Positions 1 through 6,560 of a stretch of 14,735 nt of DNA are shown here, piece after piece. Each line of letters starts with the position of its first letter. The stretch's first letter is position 1. Made by a program: the position numbers and the translations under genes. Below the pieces are notes generated by a model, which was not told the origin of the DNA, made no database searches, and saw nothing but the letters and a program-made list of their open reading frames with translations. Origin of the DNA: CAWBRT01 sp049519595 (GTDB taxonomy: Bacteria; Acidobacteriota; Terriglobia; Terriglobales; Acidobacteriaceae); the NCBI GenBank assembly GCA_049519595.1, contig JBEKQP010000101.1, forward strand, positions 1 through 14,735, written 5' to 3'.

Positions 1-477
1 AAAGGAGTCTGGAAGTCGAAGATCCTGATCAACGATCGCATCGCCGACTCGATCTTCCAGCAGGTGGTTACCCGGGCCAACGAATACTCCGTGCTGGCGT
101 GCCCAAACCTGAATGGCGATTACATCTCCGACGCCTGCGCCGCCCAGGTCGGCGGACTCGGCATCGCTCCCGGCGCCAACATCAGCGACGAATACGCCAT
201 CTTCGAAGCTACGCACGGTACCGCTCCGAAGTATGCGGACAAAGACGTGATCAACCCCGGCTCGGTGATTCTCTCCGGCGTCATGATGCTCGATCACATG
301 GGCTGGACTGAAGCTGCACGGATCATCGAGGACAGCATGGAGCGCACCATCCAGCAAAAGAAGGTCACCTATGACTTCGCGCGCTTGATGGAAGGCGCAA
401 TCAAACTGAAGACCAGCGAGTTTGCGACCTGCATAATTGAAAATATGAAGGTTCGCGCCTCGTCGGCAAGCAGGTAA
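1..477 (+). CDS. icd: NADP-dependent isocitrate dehydrogenase, C-terminal part (5' end outside window)
   Basis: Cytoplasmic TCA-cycle enzyme that oxidatively decarboxylates isocitrate to 2-oxoglutarate and makes NADPH. The visible 158 codons are open from the first base and end at TAA (475-477); about the last third of the usual ~415-residue protein is present. The sequence follows the Escherichia coli Icd type closely. NLNGDYISDA carries the two aspartates that bind the metal (visible residues 40 and 44). APKYA (Lys77, Tyr78), Asn85 of NPGS, and Tyr124/Arg128 of VTYDFARLM match the residues that choose NADP over NAD in E. coli Icd. The protein ends with a short basic/serine tail after the usual IIENM end. 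mdh lies 210 bp downstream on the same strand, a pairing also seen in other bacteria, but mdh seems to have its own promoter. Identity is very secure; only the missing start limits the entry. Confidence 0.97.
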   Translation, partial: KGVWKSKILINDRIADSIFQQVVTRANEYSVLACPNLNGDYISDACAAQVGGLGIAPGANISDEYAIFEATHGTAPKYADKDVINPGSVILSGVMMLDHMGWTEAARIIEDSMERTIQQKKVTYDFARLMEGAIKLKTSEFATCIIENMKVRASSASR

Positions 478-495
478 GCGCTTGTAAGTTTCAGG

Positions 496-577
496 GTCAT
501 CCTGAGCGAAGCGAAGGATCTATGCATTCTGAAAGCAATACATGGATTCTTCGCTCGCGATGCTCGCTCGGAATGAC
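496..577. repeat. Intergenic palindromic repeat (REP-like, acidobacterial type)
   Basis: In the icd-mdh gap the sequence opens with GTCATCCTGAGCGAAGCGAA and closes with the imperfect inverse GCTCGCTCGGAATGAC, giving an 82-bp element with arms of roughly 30 bases. The left arm resembles a short motif that I recall being scattered many times through acidobacterial and related genomes. The right arm differs from a perfect inverse in several places, so it would form a bulged hairpin. There is no T-run, so it is not a standard terminator. Calling it a dispersed repeat rests on memory, not a search. Confidence 0.5.
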
Positions 578-627
578 ACTTCAAATTGCTGCGCGAACTT
601 CGGGGCGCATTAGCGTCCCGTCAGCCT

Positions 628-655
628 TTGAATTCAATCTGTTGATGTTTATACC
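628..655 (+). promoter_or_regulatory. Candidate sigma70-type promoter for mdh
   Basis: TTGAAT (628-633) and TATACC (650-655) are spaced by 16 bp, each matching the consensus at four of six bases. Transcription would begin near 662, leaving a leader of about 26 nt that contains the GGAAAGG ribosome-binding site (674-680). The site lies just past the icd-mdh repeat. Plausible but not strong. Confidence 0.4.
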
Positions 656-687
656 TCGCCCCAGGGCGAAAGTGGAAAGGAAGCCGC

Positions 688-1614
688 ATGCGCAAGAAAG
701 TTACTATCGTAGGCGCTGGCAACGTGGGGGCCACTTCTGCTCATTGGATTGCAGCTGCAGAGCTGGCCGATGTGGTTTTAATCGATGTCGTGGAAGGCAT
801 CCCGCAGGGCAAGGGACTGGACCTGTTGGAGGCTATGCCCGTGGAGGGAAGCGATTCTTTCATTGTGGGCACCAATAATTACGCGGACACCGCCAACTCC
901 GATATCGTCGTTATTACCGCCGGTATCCCGCGCAAACCGGGCATGAGCCGCGACGACCTGCTGAACACCAACTACAAGATCATGCAGGATGTGGTCGGCA
1001 ACGTCGTCAAGTACTCGCCCAATTCGATCATCATCGTAGTTTCCAACCCGCTGGACGCCATGGCGCAGGCAGCCTTTAAGATCAGCGGTTTCTCGCGCAA
1101 CCGCGTCATCGGCATGGCCGGTGTGCTCGATAGCGCACGCTTCTGCACCTTTATCGCGCAGGAACTCAATGTCAGCGTCGAAAACGTGACTGCCTTCGTG
1201 CTTGGCGGTCACGGCGACACCATGGTTCCGCTCACCCGCTATTCGACGGTCGCCGGGATCCCGGTTACCGAACTGATCGAGAAAACAAAACTGGAGAAGA
1301 TTGTCCAGCGCACACGCGACGGCGGCGCCGAGATCGTCAAGTACCTCAAGACCGGCAGCGCTTTCTATGCTCCGGGACGCGCGGTGCTGGAGATGTGCGA
1401 GGCCATCCTTAAGGACAAGAGGAAAATTCTGCCCTGCGCCGTTTACCTGGAAGGCGAGTATGGCATCACCGGCTTGTTTGTCGGCGTTCCGGCAAAACTG
1501 GGAGCTAACGGCATCGAGCAAGTGATCGAAATTAAATTGACCGACGAAGAAAGCGCCGCTCTAAAGAAGAGCGCTGCTGCGGTCAAGGAACTGGTGGCCG
1601 TCATCGGAGCCTGA
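688..1614 (+). CDS. mdh: Malate dehydrogenase (LDH-like MDH)
   Basis: Catalyses NAD-dependent interconversion of malate and oxaloacetate in the TCA cycle, in the cytoplasm. The 308-residue product has the normal length for the lactate dehydrogenase-like MDH group. GAGNVG (residues 9-14) is the Rossmann dinucleotide loop. Asp33 ends beta-2 and suits NAD rather than NADP. Arg82 and Arg88 in the active-site loop mark a malate rather than lactate enzyme. Asn120, Asp149, Arg151 and the catalytic His175 in GGHGDT complete the site. The ATG at 688 has a good ribosome-binding site (GGAAAGG, 674-680). It follows icd on the same strand, and a strong terminator lies 35 bp after its stop, so it is probably monocistronic or the last gene of an icd-mdh transcript. 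Confidence 0.98.
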   Translation: MRKKVTIVGAGNVGATSAHWIAAAELADVVLIDVVEGIPQGKGLDLLEAMPVEGSDSFIVGTNNYADTANSDIVVITAGIPRKPGMSRDDLLNTNYKIMQDVVGNVVKYSPNSIIIVVSNPLDAMAQAAFKISGFSRNRVIGMAGVLDSARFCTFIAQELNVSVENVTAFVLGGHGDTMVPLTRYSTVAGIPVTELIEKTKLEKIVQRTRDGGAEIVKYLKTGSAFYAPGRAVLEMCEAILKDKRKILPCAVYLEGEYGITGLFVGVPAKLGANGIEQVIEIKLTDEESAALKKSAAAVKELVAVIGA

Positions 1615-1648
1615 TTCTTCGTAATCGGAGGGCACCGCAGATACAGGC

Positions 1649-1677
1649 AGGGCTGCCGCAAGGCAGCCCTTTTTCTT
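1649..1677 (+). terminator. Rho-independent terminator after mdh
   Basis: AGGGCTGCC (1649-1657) pairs perfectly with GGCAGCCCT (1662-1670) around a GCAA tetraloop and is followed by a T-rich tract (1670-1677). The opposite strand lacks a T-tail, so it serves mdh only. Its tail overlaps the last two bases of the convergent small gene. Confidence 0.9.
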
Positions 1678-1993
1678 ATCGCCTGATCTTTTCTGTTATG
1701 TATCGTAGCAACGGGGCAACGTGAATCAAATTGTACGATACGTCGCCGCCCTGGCCACGCTTAATTAGGTTCACGAAATCGATATCGTCACGCAATAGTC
1801 CAACATCCAGCGCGATGGGCTGCTTGGTCATGTCATACATTTCCGAGACAGGACAATCCCAGTAAAAGTCGGCGCTCTCGTCAATGGCAACCTTCTGGAT
1901 GTCCAAGTCTTCGATTAAGTCATCCAGAATCGCATCAACCGCTGACTTGAGAGATTTCACATCAATCTCAGCGTAGACCATTTCAGTGCTCAT
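1676..1993 (-). CDS. Small acidic protein of unknown function
   Basis: 105 residues, no signal peptide or membrane segment, so probably cytoplasmic. The N-terminal half is acidic and likely helical (VDAILDDLIEDLDIQKVAID). The middle has a distinctive DFYWD...MYDM.KQP segment followed by an aspartate-rich stretch (LRDDIDF) and a basic end. I recall similar short uncharacterised bacterial proteins with a 'YW...LYD...KQP' core, but I cannot name a family with confidence. The ATG at 1993 has only a weak ribosome-binding site (AGAGG about 15 bases upstream); a second in-frame ATG lies four codons later. It converges on mdh, and its stop overlaps the mdh terminator tail. No partner gene is evident: the next minus-strand gene lies 178 bp upstream beyond a hairpin-rich gap. 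Confidence 0.7.
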   Translation of the reverse strand: MSTEMVYAEIDVKSLKSAVDAILDDLIEDLDIQKVAIDESADFYWDCPVSEMYDMTKQPIALDVGLLRDDIDFVNLIKRGQGGDVSYNLIHVAPLLRYITEKIRR

Positions 1994-2021
1994 GTTCTAA
2001 AAATTGCCTCTACAGTTCACG

Positions 2022-2126
2022 CGCGCTTTGCGCGGCTGTGTAAAACTGGGTGCATAAATGTTCTCGTTGAAGGGGCGCGGCTTTAGCCGCGCCGTCCGTA
2101 GTCCGTAACAGCTTGGGCTTTAGCCC
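2022..2126. repeat. Cluster of three short perfect hairpins in an intergenic gap
   Basis: Three inverted repeats lie between two minus-strand genes. CGCGC/GCGCG with a TTT loop is at 2022-2034. GGCGCGGC/GCCGCGCC with a TTTA loop is at 2074-2093. GGGC/GCCC with a TTTA loop is at 2115-2126. The last two share the loop and form GGCTTTAGCC and GGGCTTTAGCCC cores. A tandem 7-mer (GTCCGTA twice, 2094-2107) separates them. None has a T-run. Such TTTA/TAAA-loop palindromes recall dispersed intergenic repeats in acidobacteria, but this was not searched. Confidence 0.55.
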
Positions 2127-2171
2127 CTGAGGAAATTGCCGGTTCTTCTGAAAACGCATTAAACAAACAGC

Positions 2172-2777
2172 TCACCCCATGAACCGTTCCATGTCGCTTT
2201 CCGCATGTGATTGCCGCAGCTCTGAATCATCAACGATTCGCTCCAGGATGGTCTCGCGGATTAGCTTCAGGTCGTATCGATTTACGATAAATATTTCCGG
2301 GCTGTAAAGGATGTCCCAGTTTTTGTCGCGGAGTAGTTGGATCAGGCCGGCCGGCGTTGCCACCGTATACGTATTCTCTAATAGGGCGCCGGTGTGTTTG
2401 AAGTAAACCTCGAGCGTAGCGTCATCGACAAAATTGAGTGGGTCGGCTGGCCCGCCGGTTGCGTCGAAACCATTGAAATACAGCTTTCTCAAGACCACCG
2501 GACCAAAGTCCATTTCGGGGTGAACCGGAGCATTCGGGTCCGGCGGCGCACTGTCCGGTCCTTTGAGAATAGTCGGGCGCGTTGCTGGCGTCTCGTCCTG
2601 GATCAGAGTGGGATCGTGGGCGCTGCTCTCCGCGCGCGCGGAAATCCAACGGCCCACCATAAACAGCGCGACCACCGCCGCTAACATCAGCAGCAACTTG
2701 GTGCCGCTCTCGTTCAGCCACGAGGGCGGCACCGTCACTACTTGTACTGAAAACCACATACACAGTCTGCCCAACAC
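2172..2777 (-). CDS. Membrane-anchored protein of unknown function
   Basis: Up to 201 residues. One hydrophobic segment (about residues 27-44, LLLMLAAVVALFMVGRW) is followed by a proline-rich linker and a soluble C-terminal domain with no motif I recognise. The likely arrangement is a short cytoplasmic N-terminus, one membrane helix and a periplasmic domain. The domain has a YFNGFD..GGPADPLNFVDDATLEVYFKH stretch and an ILYSPEIFIVNRYD core, suggesting an alpha/beta fold. The longest frame starts at GTG (2777); an ATG at codon 7 (2759) is an equally plausible start, and neither has a strong ribosome-binding site. It lies 57 bp downstream of the cytoplasmic cyclophilin in the same direction and may be co-transcribed. 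The frame is long and has a clean topology, so it is probably real, but the function is unknown. Confidence 0.65.
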   Translation of the reverse strand: MLGRLCMWFSVQVVTVPPSWLNESGTKLLLMLAAVVALFMVGRWISARAESSAHDPTLIQDETPATRPTILKGPDSAPPDPNAPVHPEMDFGPVVLRKLYFNGFDATGGPADPLNFVDDATLEVYFKHTGALLENTYTVATPAGLIQLLRDKNWDILYSPEIFIVNRYDLKLIRETILERIVDDSELRQSHAESDMERFMG

Positions 2778-2834
2778 GCGCTACCCATGAAGCTTCAGCC
2801 AATGGCCGCCTCGGCGGCGCGTGCCGGAGCCCCC

Positions 2835-3362
2835 TCAGACGCGTTCGATTGTCACCAACTCCAGCACAATTTCTTTTCTAGGTTTGTCCTGCGGGCCCCG
2901 TGCCACGTTGGCGATTTTGTCGGCGATCTCCTGGCCTTCCACCACTTCTCCAAATATCGTGTGATTGCCCGTGAGCCACTGGGTTGCCGCGACCGTAATG
3001 AACCACTGCGAGCCATTCGTATTCGGGCCGGAATTCGCCATTGCCAGCTTTCCCGGCTTATCGAACTTGTGAGGCGAACCCTTGGTTTCATCTTCAAACT
3101 TGTAGCCTGGGCCGCCGTAGCCAGTCCCCGTGGGATCGCCGGCCTGGATCATGAAGTTCGGAATGACGCGATGAAAGATGGTGCCGTCATAGAGCCTCTC
3201 GCTCGTTTTCTTCTTGGTCGCAGGGTGCGTCCACTCGCGCCTGCCTTCGGCCAGCTCGATGAAGTTAGCCACCGTTTTGGGCGCTTCGGTTTCGAATAAG
3301 CGGCAAACAATTGTGCCCTCGCTGGTTTTCAGCGTGGCGTATACTCCCGATTCTCGTGCCAT
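2835..3362 (-). CDS. Cyclophilin-type peptidyl-prolyl cis-trans isomerase (cytoplasmic)
   Basis: Catalyses cis-trans isomerisation of peptide bonds before proline to assist protein folding. From the ATG at 3362 the protein has 175 residues and no signal peptide, so it should act in the cytoplasm. The cyclophilin core is intact: FHRVIPNFMIQAGD with catalytic Arg65 plus Phe70 and Gln73, NGSQWFIT with Phe121, and a GNHTIFG loop with His134. I chose 3362 over the ATG 23 codons upstream because a GGAG ribosome-binding site lies 8 bases before it and the upstream stretch is not conserved-looking. An insertion (about residues 41-56, ending in basic KKKTSER) distinguishes it from minimal cyclophilins. 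A second, exported cyclophilin lies 193 bp upstream in the same direction, and a membrane protein follows 57 bp downstream. Confidence 0.95.
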   Translation of the reverse strand: MARESGVYATLKTSEGTIVCRLFETEAPKTVANFIELAEGRREWTHPATKKKTSERLYDGTIFHRVIPNFMIQAGDPTGTGYGGPGYKFEDETKGSPHKFDKPGKLAMANSGPNTNGSQWFITVAATQWLTGNHTIFGEVVEGQEIADKIANVARGPQDKPRKEIVLELVTIERV

Positions 3363-3430
3363 TCTTGAAGCTCCATGTGCCTCAGACCGCAGTGCCTGCA
3401 ATCTGTGGGCAGAGTGGGCGCCGTCAGGCA

Positions 3431-3462
3431 CCCTGCTACGTGTGCATTCACGCGTAGCGGGG
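3431..3462 (+). other. 14-bp hairpin between the two cyclophilin genes
   Basis: Bases 3431-3444 pair with 3449-3462 around a CATT loop. Twelve pairs are Watson-Crick and two are G-T, so the stem is continuous only as plus-strand RNA; the minus-strand transcript would carry two A-C mismatches. There is no T-run on either side. It may be a dispersed palindrome or a transcript-processing site between the two minus-strand genes. Confidence 0.45.
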
Positions 3463-3555
3463 CGGAAAGCGCCGTAAACAAGCCTATCAACTTTCTACCA
3501 AAGAAGAACAATTGGAGTCGATCCAGTTAATAACCGTTGCGCAAGATTCTCAGCC

Positions 3556-4137
3556 TCATTTCACAATTTTAATGTGCGTGATCCGGGCCGGCTCGTATGG
3601 GAGATCATTGCGGTCACGTGCGCCATTGACAATCTTTTTTACCACATCCATGTTCTCGCACTGGCCAAAAATGGTGTATTGCCCGTCCAAAAAAGGAGCT
3701 TTGTCCACGGTTATAAAAAATTGCGACCCGTTGGTATCGGGATCGGAAGTTCGCGCATAAGCCAGTCTGCCCGGACGGTCATACTTCAGATCAGGTGTGA
3801 CTTCCAAGCCGAAGCCGTAACCGGGGTTTCCGCTGCCGTTCCCAGCAGGGTCGCCGCCCTGAATCATGAAGCCGGGAATAACGCGGTGGAAGATCGTGCC
3901 ATCATACAGTGGTACCCCATGTTTTTTCTGGTGTGTCGTGGGGTCCGTCCAGTCCTTTGTGCCATCGGCAAGCCCAATAAAATTCGCAACGCTCTTCGGG
4001 GCCTTGTCGGGAAACAGAGTGCAATGGATTGTGCCCATGCTGGTTTCAATGATCGCCTGCGGTTGCTTGCCCTTGTTCTGGGCAAGGCAGGAAAGCGCAA
4101 AGCACAGCAGAACGGCCACAAACAGCGTCTTTCGCAT
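3556..4137 (-). CDS. Cyclophilin-type peptidyl-prolyl cis-trans isomerase (exported)
   Basis: Second proline isomerase, predicted to act in the periplasm. From the ATG at 4137 it has 193 residues, starting with a classic signal peptide (MRKTL then a hydrophobic core, cleavage probably after CLA near residue 19). The start is fixed by an AAGGAG ribosome-binding site 6 bases upstream; the ATG eight codons earlier would place that site inside the gene. The catalytic core is complete: FHRVIPGFMIQGGD with Arg85, Phe90 and Gln93, then NGSQFFIT with Phe141. In the LDGQYTIFG loop Tyr154 stands where the neighbouring cyclophilin has His. It starts 37 bp after the dipeptidase stop in the same direction, so the two exported proteins are probably one transcript. 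A Cys at residue 17 lies in a poor lipobox, so lipidation is unlikely. Confidence 0.94.
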   Translation of the reverse strand: MRKTLFVAVLLCFALSCLAQNKGKQPQAIIETSMGTIHCTLFPDKAPKSVANFIGLADGTKDWTDPTTHQKKHGVPLYDGTIFHRVIPGFMIQGGDPAGNGSGNPGYGFGLEVTPDLKYDRPGRLAYARTSDPDTNGSQFFITVDKAPFLDGQYTIFGQCENMDVVKKIVNGARDRNDLPYEPARITHIKIVK

Positions 4138-4174
4138 TGATTTCTCCTTTTGCCGCGCCATCGGCGGCCTGTGG

Positions 4175-5374
4175 CTATGGTTGCTCCTGGCGACTCACCT
4201 TTTCCACCTCTGCAAAAACGCGCAGCAGGTTGCCGCCAAGTATCTTTTGTACATCATCCGCCGAGTACCCGCGCTTCAGCAGCGCCTGCGTGATTTTTGG
4301 CAGGTCCGCAACCGAATCGATACCCTCCGGCAAACACGAAACGCCGTCAAAGTCTGATCCCAATCCTACATGGTCCACTCCGGCGATTTTCGCGATGTGG
4401 TCGATGTGGCTGATGAGACTCTCCAGCGGAGGCTTTGGAATGCCCGCACTCAACGACTGCAGCGCACGCAAATACTCGTTGTACGCGATTTTGTGTGTGT
4501 TAAATCGCGCCTCGATCACATCCATGGCCGCGCCTTTTCCCGCGCGCAGCTCGCGAAACGCATCCAAGTACTTCTGATCGATGAGAACACAGTAAAAGTT
4601 TACCTGCGCCACGCCGCCCTTGTGCGCCAGTGCGCGCAGCATATCATCCGTCAGGTTGCGCGGCGAATCTGTCAACGCCCGGGCCGATGAGTGGGAGGCG
4701 ATTACCGGCGACCGCGTCACCGCCAATGCGTCGTAAAACGACTGATCCGAGACGTGTGAGACGTCTACCATCATTCCCAGTCGGTTCATCTCGCGCACCA
4801 CGTCACGGCCGAACTCGGTCAGCCCGTGATCTGCGCGACCCGGTTTTAGATCGCCCGAGGACTGGCCTAACTCGTTTGAAGTCGCCCACGTCAACGTCAT
4901 ATAGCGCACGCCAAGCCGGTAGAAATCCCGCAGCAGGCGCATATCGCCTTCGATGGCATGTCCTCCCTCGACGCCGAGCAGGGAAGCGATGCGCTTGTTC
5001 GGCGCGTTGCGAGCAGCCAGGATATCGGCGGAGGAAAAGGCCATCATTATCTCATCCGGATGCGCTCCGACCGCCTGATAGACGGCGTCAATCATATCCA
5101 GCGCCCGGCGCCCGTAGTGGCCTCGATTGGCGCTGGGCTCGACATAAATGGAGAAAAACTCCGCTCCCAGATTCCCCGTGCTGGCTTTCCGCAGATCCCA
5201 ATGCCCCAGGCCGGCATCGCTGGCCAGATCGAAATTCTCGTCGGTGATGCGCATTGGAGTGTCGGCGTGAGTGTCAATTACGATCGCCGAATCTACGCTC
5301 GCCGTATTACGGGTCGGCAGCTGAGCAAGGCTGCTCAGACAAACGGCGGTGCCGAATACCAGGATGCGCCCCAT
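4175..5374 (-). CDS. Membrane dipeptidase (peptidase family M19), exported
   Basis: Zinc dipeptidase of the renal-dipeptidase family, which hydrolyses dipeptides and in some members D-amino-acid-containing or dehydropeptides. From the ATG at 5374 it has 399 residues with an N-terminal signal peptide (MGRILVFGTAVCLSSLA, cleavage near residue 18), so it acts outside the cytoplasm. Zinc ligands are visible: His36 and Asp38 in DTHAD, bridging Glu136 in GVEGG, His207 in VSHVS and His228 in ASHSS. GSDFDG (Asp341) completes the active site. The fold length is normal. The frame remains open upstream to an ATG at 5557, which would add 61 Arg/Gln/Pro-rich residues before the signal peptide; I prefer 5374, although it lacks a clear ribosome-binding site. 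The exported cyclophilin follows 37 bp downstream, suggesting a shared transcript. Confidence 0.9.
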   Translation of the reverse strand: MGRILVFGTAVCLSSLAQLPTRNTASVDSAIVIDTHADTPMRITDENFDLASDAGLGHWDLRKASTGNLGAEFFSIYVEPSANRGHYGRRALDMIDAVYQAVGAHPDEIMMAFSSADILAARNAPNKRIASLLGVEGGHAIEGDMRLLRDFYRLGVRYMTLTWATSNELGQSSGDLKPGRADHGLTEFGRDVVREMNRLGMMVDVSHVSDQSFYDALAVTRSPVIASHSSARALTDSPRNLTDDMLRALAHKGGVAQVNFYCVLIDQKYLDAFRELRAGKGAAMDVIEARFNTHKIAYNEYLRALQSLSAGIPKPPLESLISHIDHIAKIAGVDHVGLGSDFDGVSCLPEGIDSVADLPKITQALLKRGYSADDVQKILGGNLLRVFAEVEKVSRQEQP

Positions 5375-5562
5375 CGAGCGCGAGAACGCACAAAGTTGCG
5401 CTCGACGGGCCGGCGTCCCCAACAGGCGCTGTAGTTGCGCGTGTTGGGGTGGACTGGCCGGGGTCCGCCGCGACGGCGGATTTTGCCGTTGCTGGGGCAG
5501 ACAATCGGAGATTCCGCGTTCCATCAACTCCCACTGGCGAGCCTGTTGGCGTCGCATCAGTC

Positions 5563-5592
5563 AGTATAATTGGGCCCTTATCAGGGTGTCGT
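5563..5592 (-). promoter_or_regulatory. Candidate promoter for the dipeptidase transcript
   Basis: On the minus strand, ACGACA (5592-5587) and TATACT (5568-5563) are separated by 18 bp, matching the consensus at four and five of six bases. Transcription would start at about 5556. That is either about 180 nt upstream of the favoured ATG (5374), or exactly at the upstream in-frame ATG (5557) as a leaderless start. Confidence 0.35.
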
Positions 5593-5739
5593 AGATTATG
5601 CGATGAGAGGATTTGAAATAAAGGCGATGCAAGGCATAATAACGCGCGCCCGGCGAAATCGGCTGCTGGCCCATTCAAGGCCACAGTTGGCTTGAGCGGC
5701 CAGTTCTGCTGCCCCGCAGCGCCGGTCAGTCGCAGAACA

Positions 5740-5763
5740 AAGGCGATGCCTGAGCATCGCCTT
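5740..5763 (-). terminator. Terminator after the M15-like gene
   Basis: AAGGCGATGC (5740-5749) is a perfect 10-bp inverse of GCATCGCCTT (5754-5763) around a 4-base loop. Read on the minus strand it lies 20 bp after the stop at 5784 and is followed by CCTTTGTTCT, a modest T-rich tail. The same 10-mer recurs at 5621-5630. Confidence 0.65.
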
Positions 5764-5783
5764 AATCAGGAGATTTATGCGTT

Positions 5784-6500
5784 TCAGTGGGTTCCTTGCG
5801 CGCCTGCAGTCACCAGTTTACGGCTGGCGGCCCACTCTTCGTACTTGTCGGAAACCATGATGTGGTAGCAAGCCTGCCGCCGCTCCTCCGCCGCCTCCAC
5901 CAACCCTTGCTGCTGCAGCTCCAGCACGTACTGGTCGAACCAGCGCCGTTCGCGCGGCAACATCGGCGACTTGCCGAAATCAACCGCGATTCCGGCCAAG
6001 TGAGAAGAGGTAATATCGCCATCGGCGGGTGCCGCGTTCTTGTTGTACCGCCGCAATCGATGCTGTTGCTCGACGGTGCGAACCAGCGAGGTAACCCAGA
6101 GCGGTTCGTTAAATTGATGGTAATACGCTTCGGAAATGTCTTCGAGGAACTGCCGTGTCCATCTCCGGCAGTAGCGGCGAGTAACATCCAGCCGCGGCGA
6201 GACGCGCAGCGCGCGGGAATCACTGACCGGAACCAGCTCCTCGCGGACTTCCAGGCTCAGCAGTTCCTCTTCATTGGCAATGCGCGGCAGTTGAAGCTCG
6301 TCAATAACCTCGTTTTGCCTGATCATTGACTCGTGCGAGCCCTTCAGTACGGGATTCCAATAGACATGACGCACGTGATGCCGCGTTGCCTTTTGCCGCT
6401 TCACTGGAGTGTTGCTGTGCAGGGCAAAGAGATTGGTGGAAGCCACCACGCACAAAAGAATTAACGAAAATAGACCAAAAAATCGAGACGATAAGCGCAA
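5784..6500 (-). CDS. Exported M15/VanY-like zinc peptidase-fold protein (DUF5715-like)
   Basis: 238-residue exported protein. A signal peptide covers about residues 1-26 (cleavage after NLFA), and a basic His/Arg-rich stretch follows. The C-terminal domain (about 105-225) carries the zinc signature of M15/VanY-type peptidases: SSHLAGIAVDF gives His167 and Asp174, and CYHIMV gives the third ligand, His213. M15 enzymes cut peptide cross-bridges or D-Ala ends in cell-wall peptidoglycan, so a periplasmic wall-remodelling role is inferred, not shown. Acidobacterial proteins of this kind are, as I recall, filed under DUF5715. The start codon is TTG (6500), chosen because it gives a complete signal peptide; no strong ribosome-binding site is seen. 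The gene stands alone between the dipeptidase leader and the sdh operon, with a terminator 20 bp downstream. Confidence 0.85.
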   Translation of the reverse strand: MRLSSRFFGLFSLILLCVVASTNLFALHSNTPVKRQKATRHHVRHVYWNPVLKGSHESMIRQNEVIDELQLPRIANEEELLSLEVREELVPVSDSRALRVSPRLDVTRRYCRRWTRQFLEDISEAYYHQFNEPLWVTSLVRTVEQQHRLRRYNKNAAPADGDITSSHLAGIAVDFGKSPMLPRERRWFDQYVLELQQQGLVEAAEERRQACYHIMVSDKYEEWAASRKLVTAGAQGTH

Positions 6501-6560
6501 GGGCAGTACCCTGAAACAGCATTCCTAACTTCTTGGATGTAAGCTCGATTTAAAGTGTAA

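Larger units (their letters stand above)
5375..5783 (-). other. 409-bp gap upstream of the dipeptidase: structured leader or N-terminal extension
   Basis: I see no separate gene here. An open stretch of 61 codons (5375-5557) continues the dipeptidase frame but codes for a low-complexity Arg/Gln/Pro-rich sequence. It contains two strong inverted repeats. CCCCAACA-N-GCGC (5417-5429) pairs with GCGC-N-TGTTGGGG (5437-5449), 12 pairs with one mismatch. TCCGCCG/CGGCGGA is at 5464-5480. Further out are a possible promoter (5563-5592) and three copies of a 10-mer, two of which form the terminator at 5740-5763. Confidence 0.5.

Noticed and set aside
778..1521. 247-codon open frame antisense to mdh
   Set aside because: It lies entirely opposite a fully recognised mdh, and its product shows no family motif; it is a shadow of GC-rich coding sequence.
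4630..5247. 205-codon plus-strand frame over the dipeptidase
   Set aside because: It encodes an Arg/Pro/Ser-rich shadow opposite conserved M19 motifs.
5565..5570. Perfect TATAAT on the plus strand
   Set aside because: No -35 at a suitable distance and no plus-strand gene downstream; the minus-strand reading of the same site fits the dipeptidase better.
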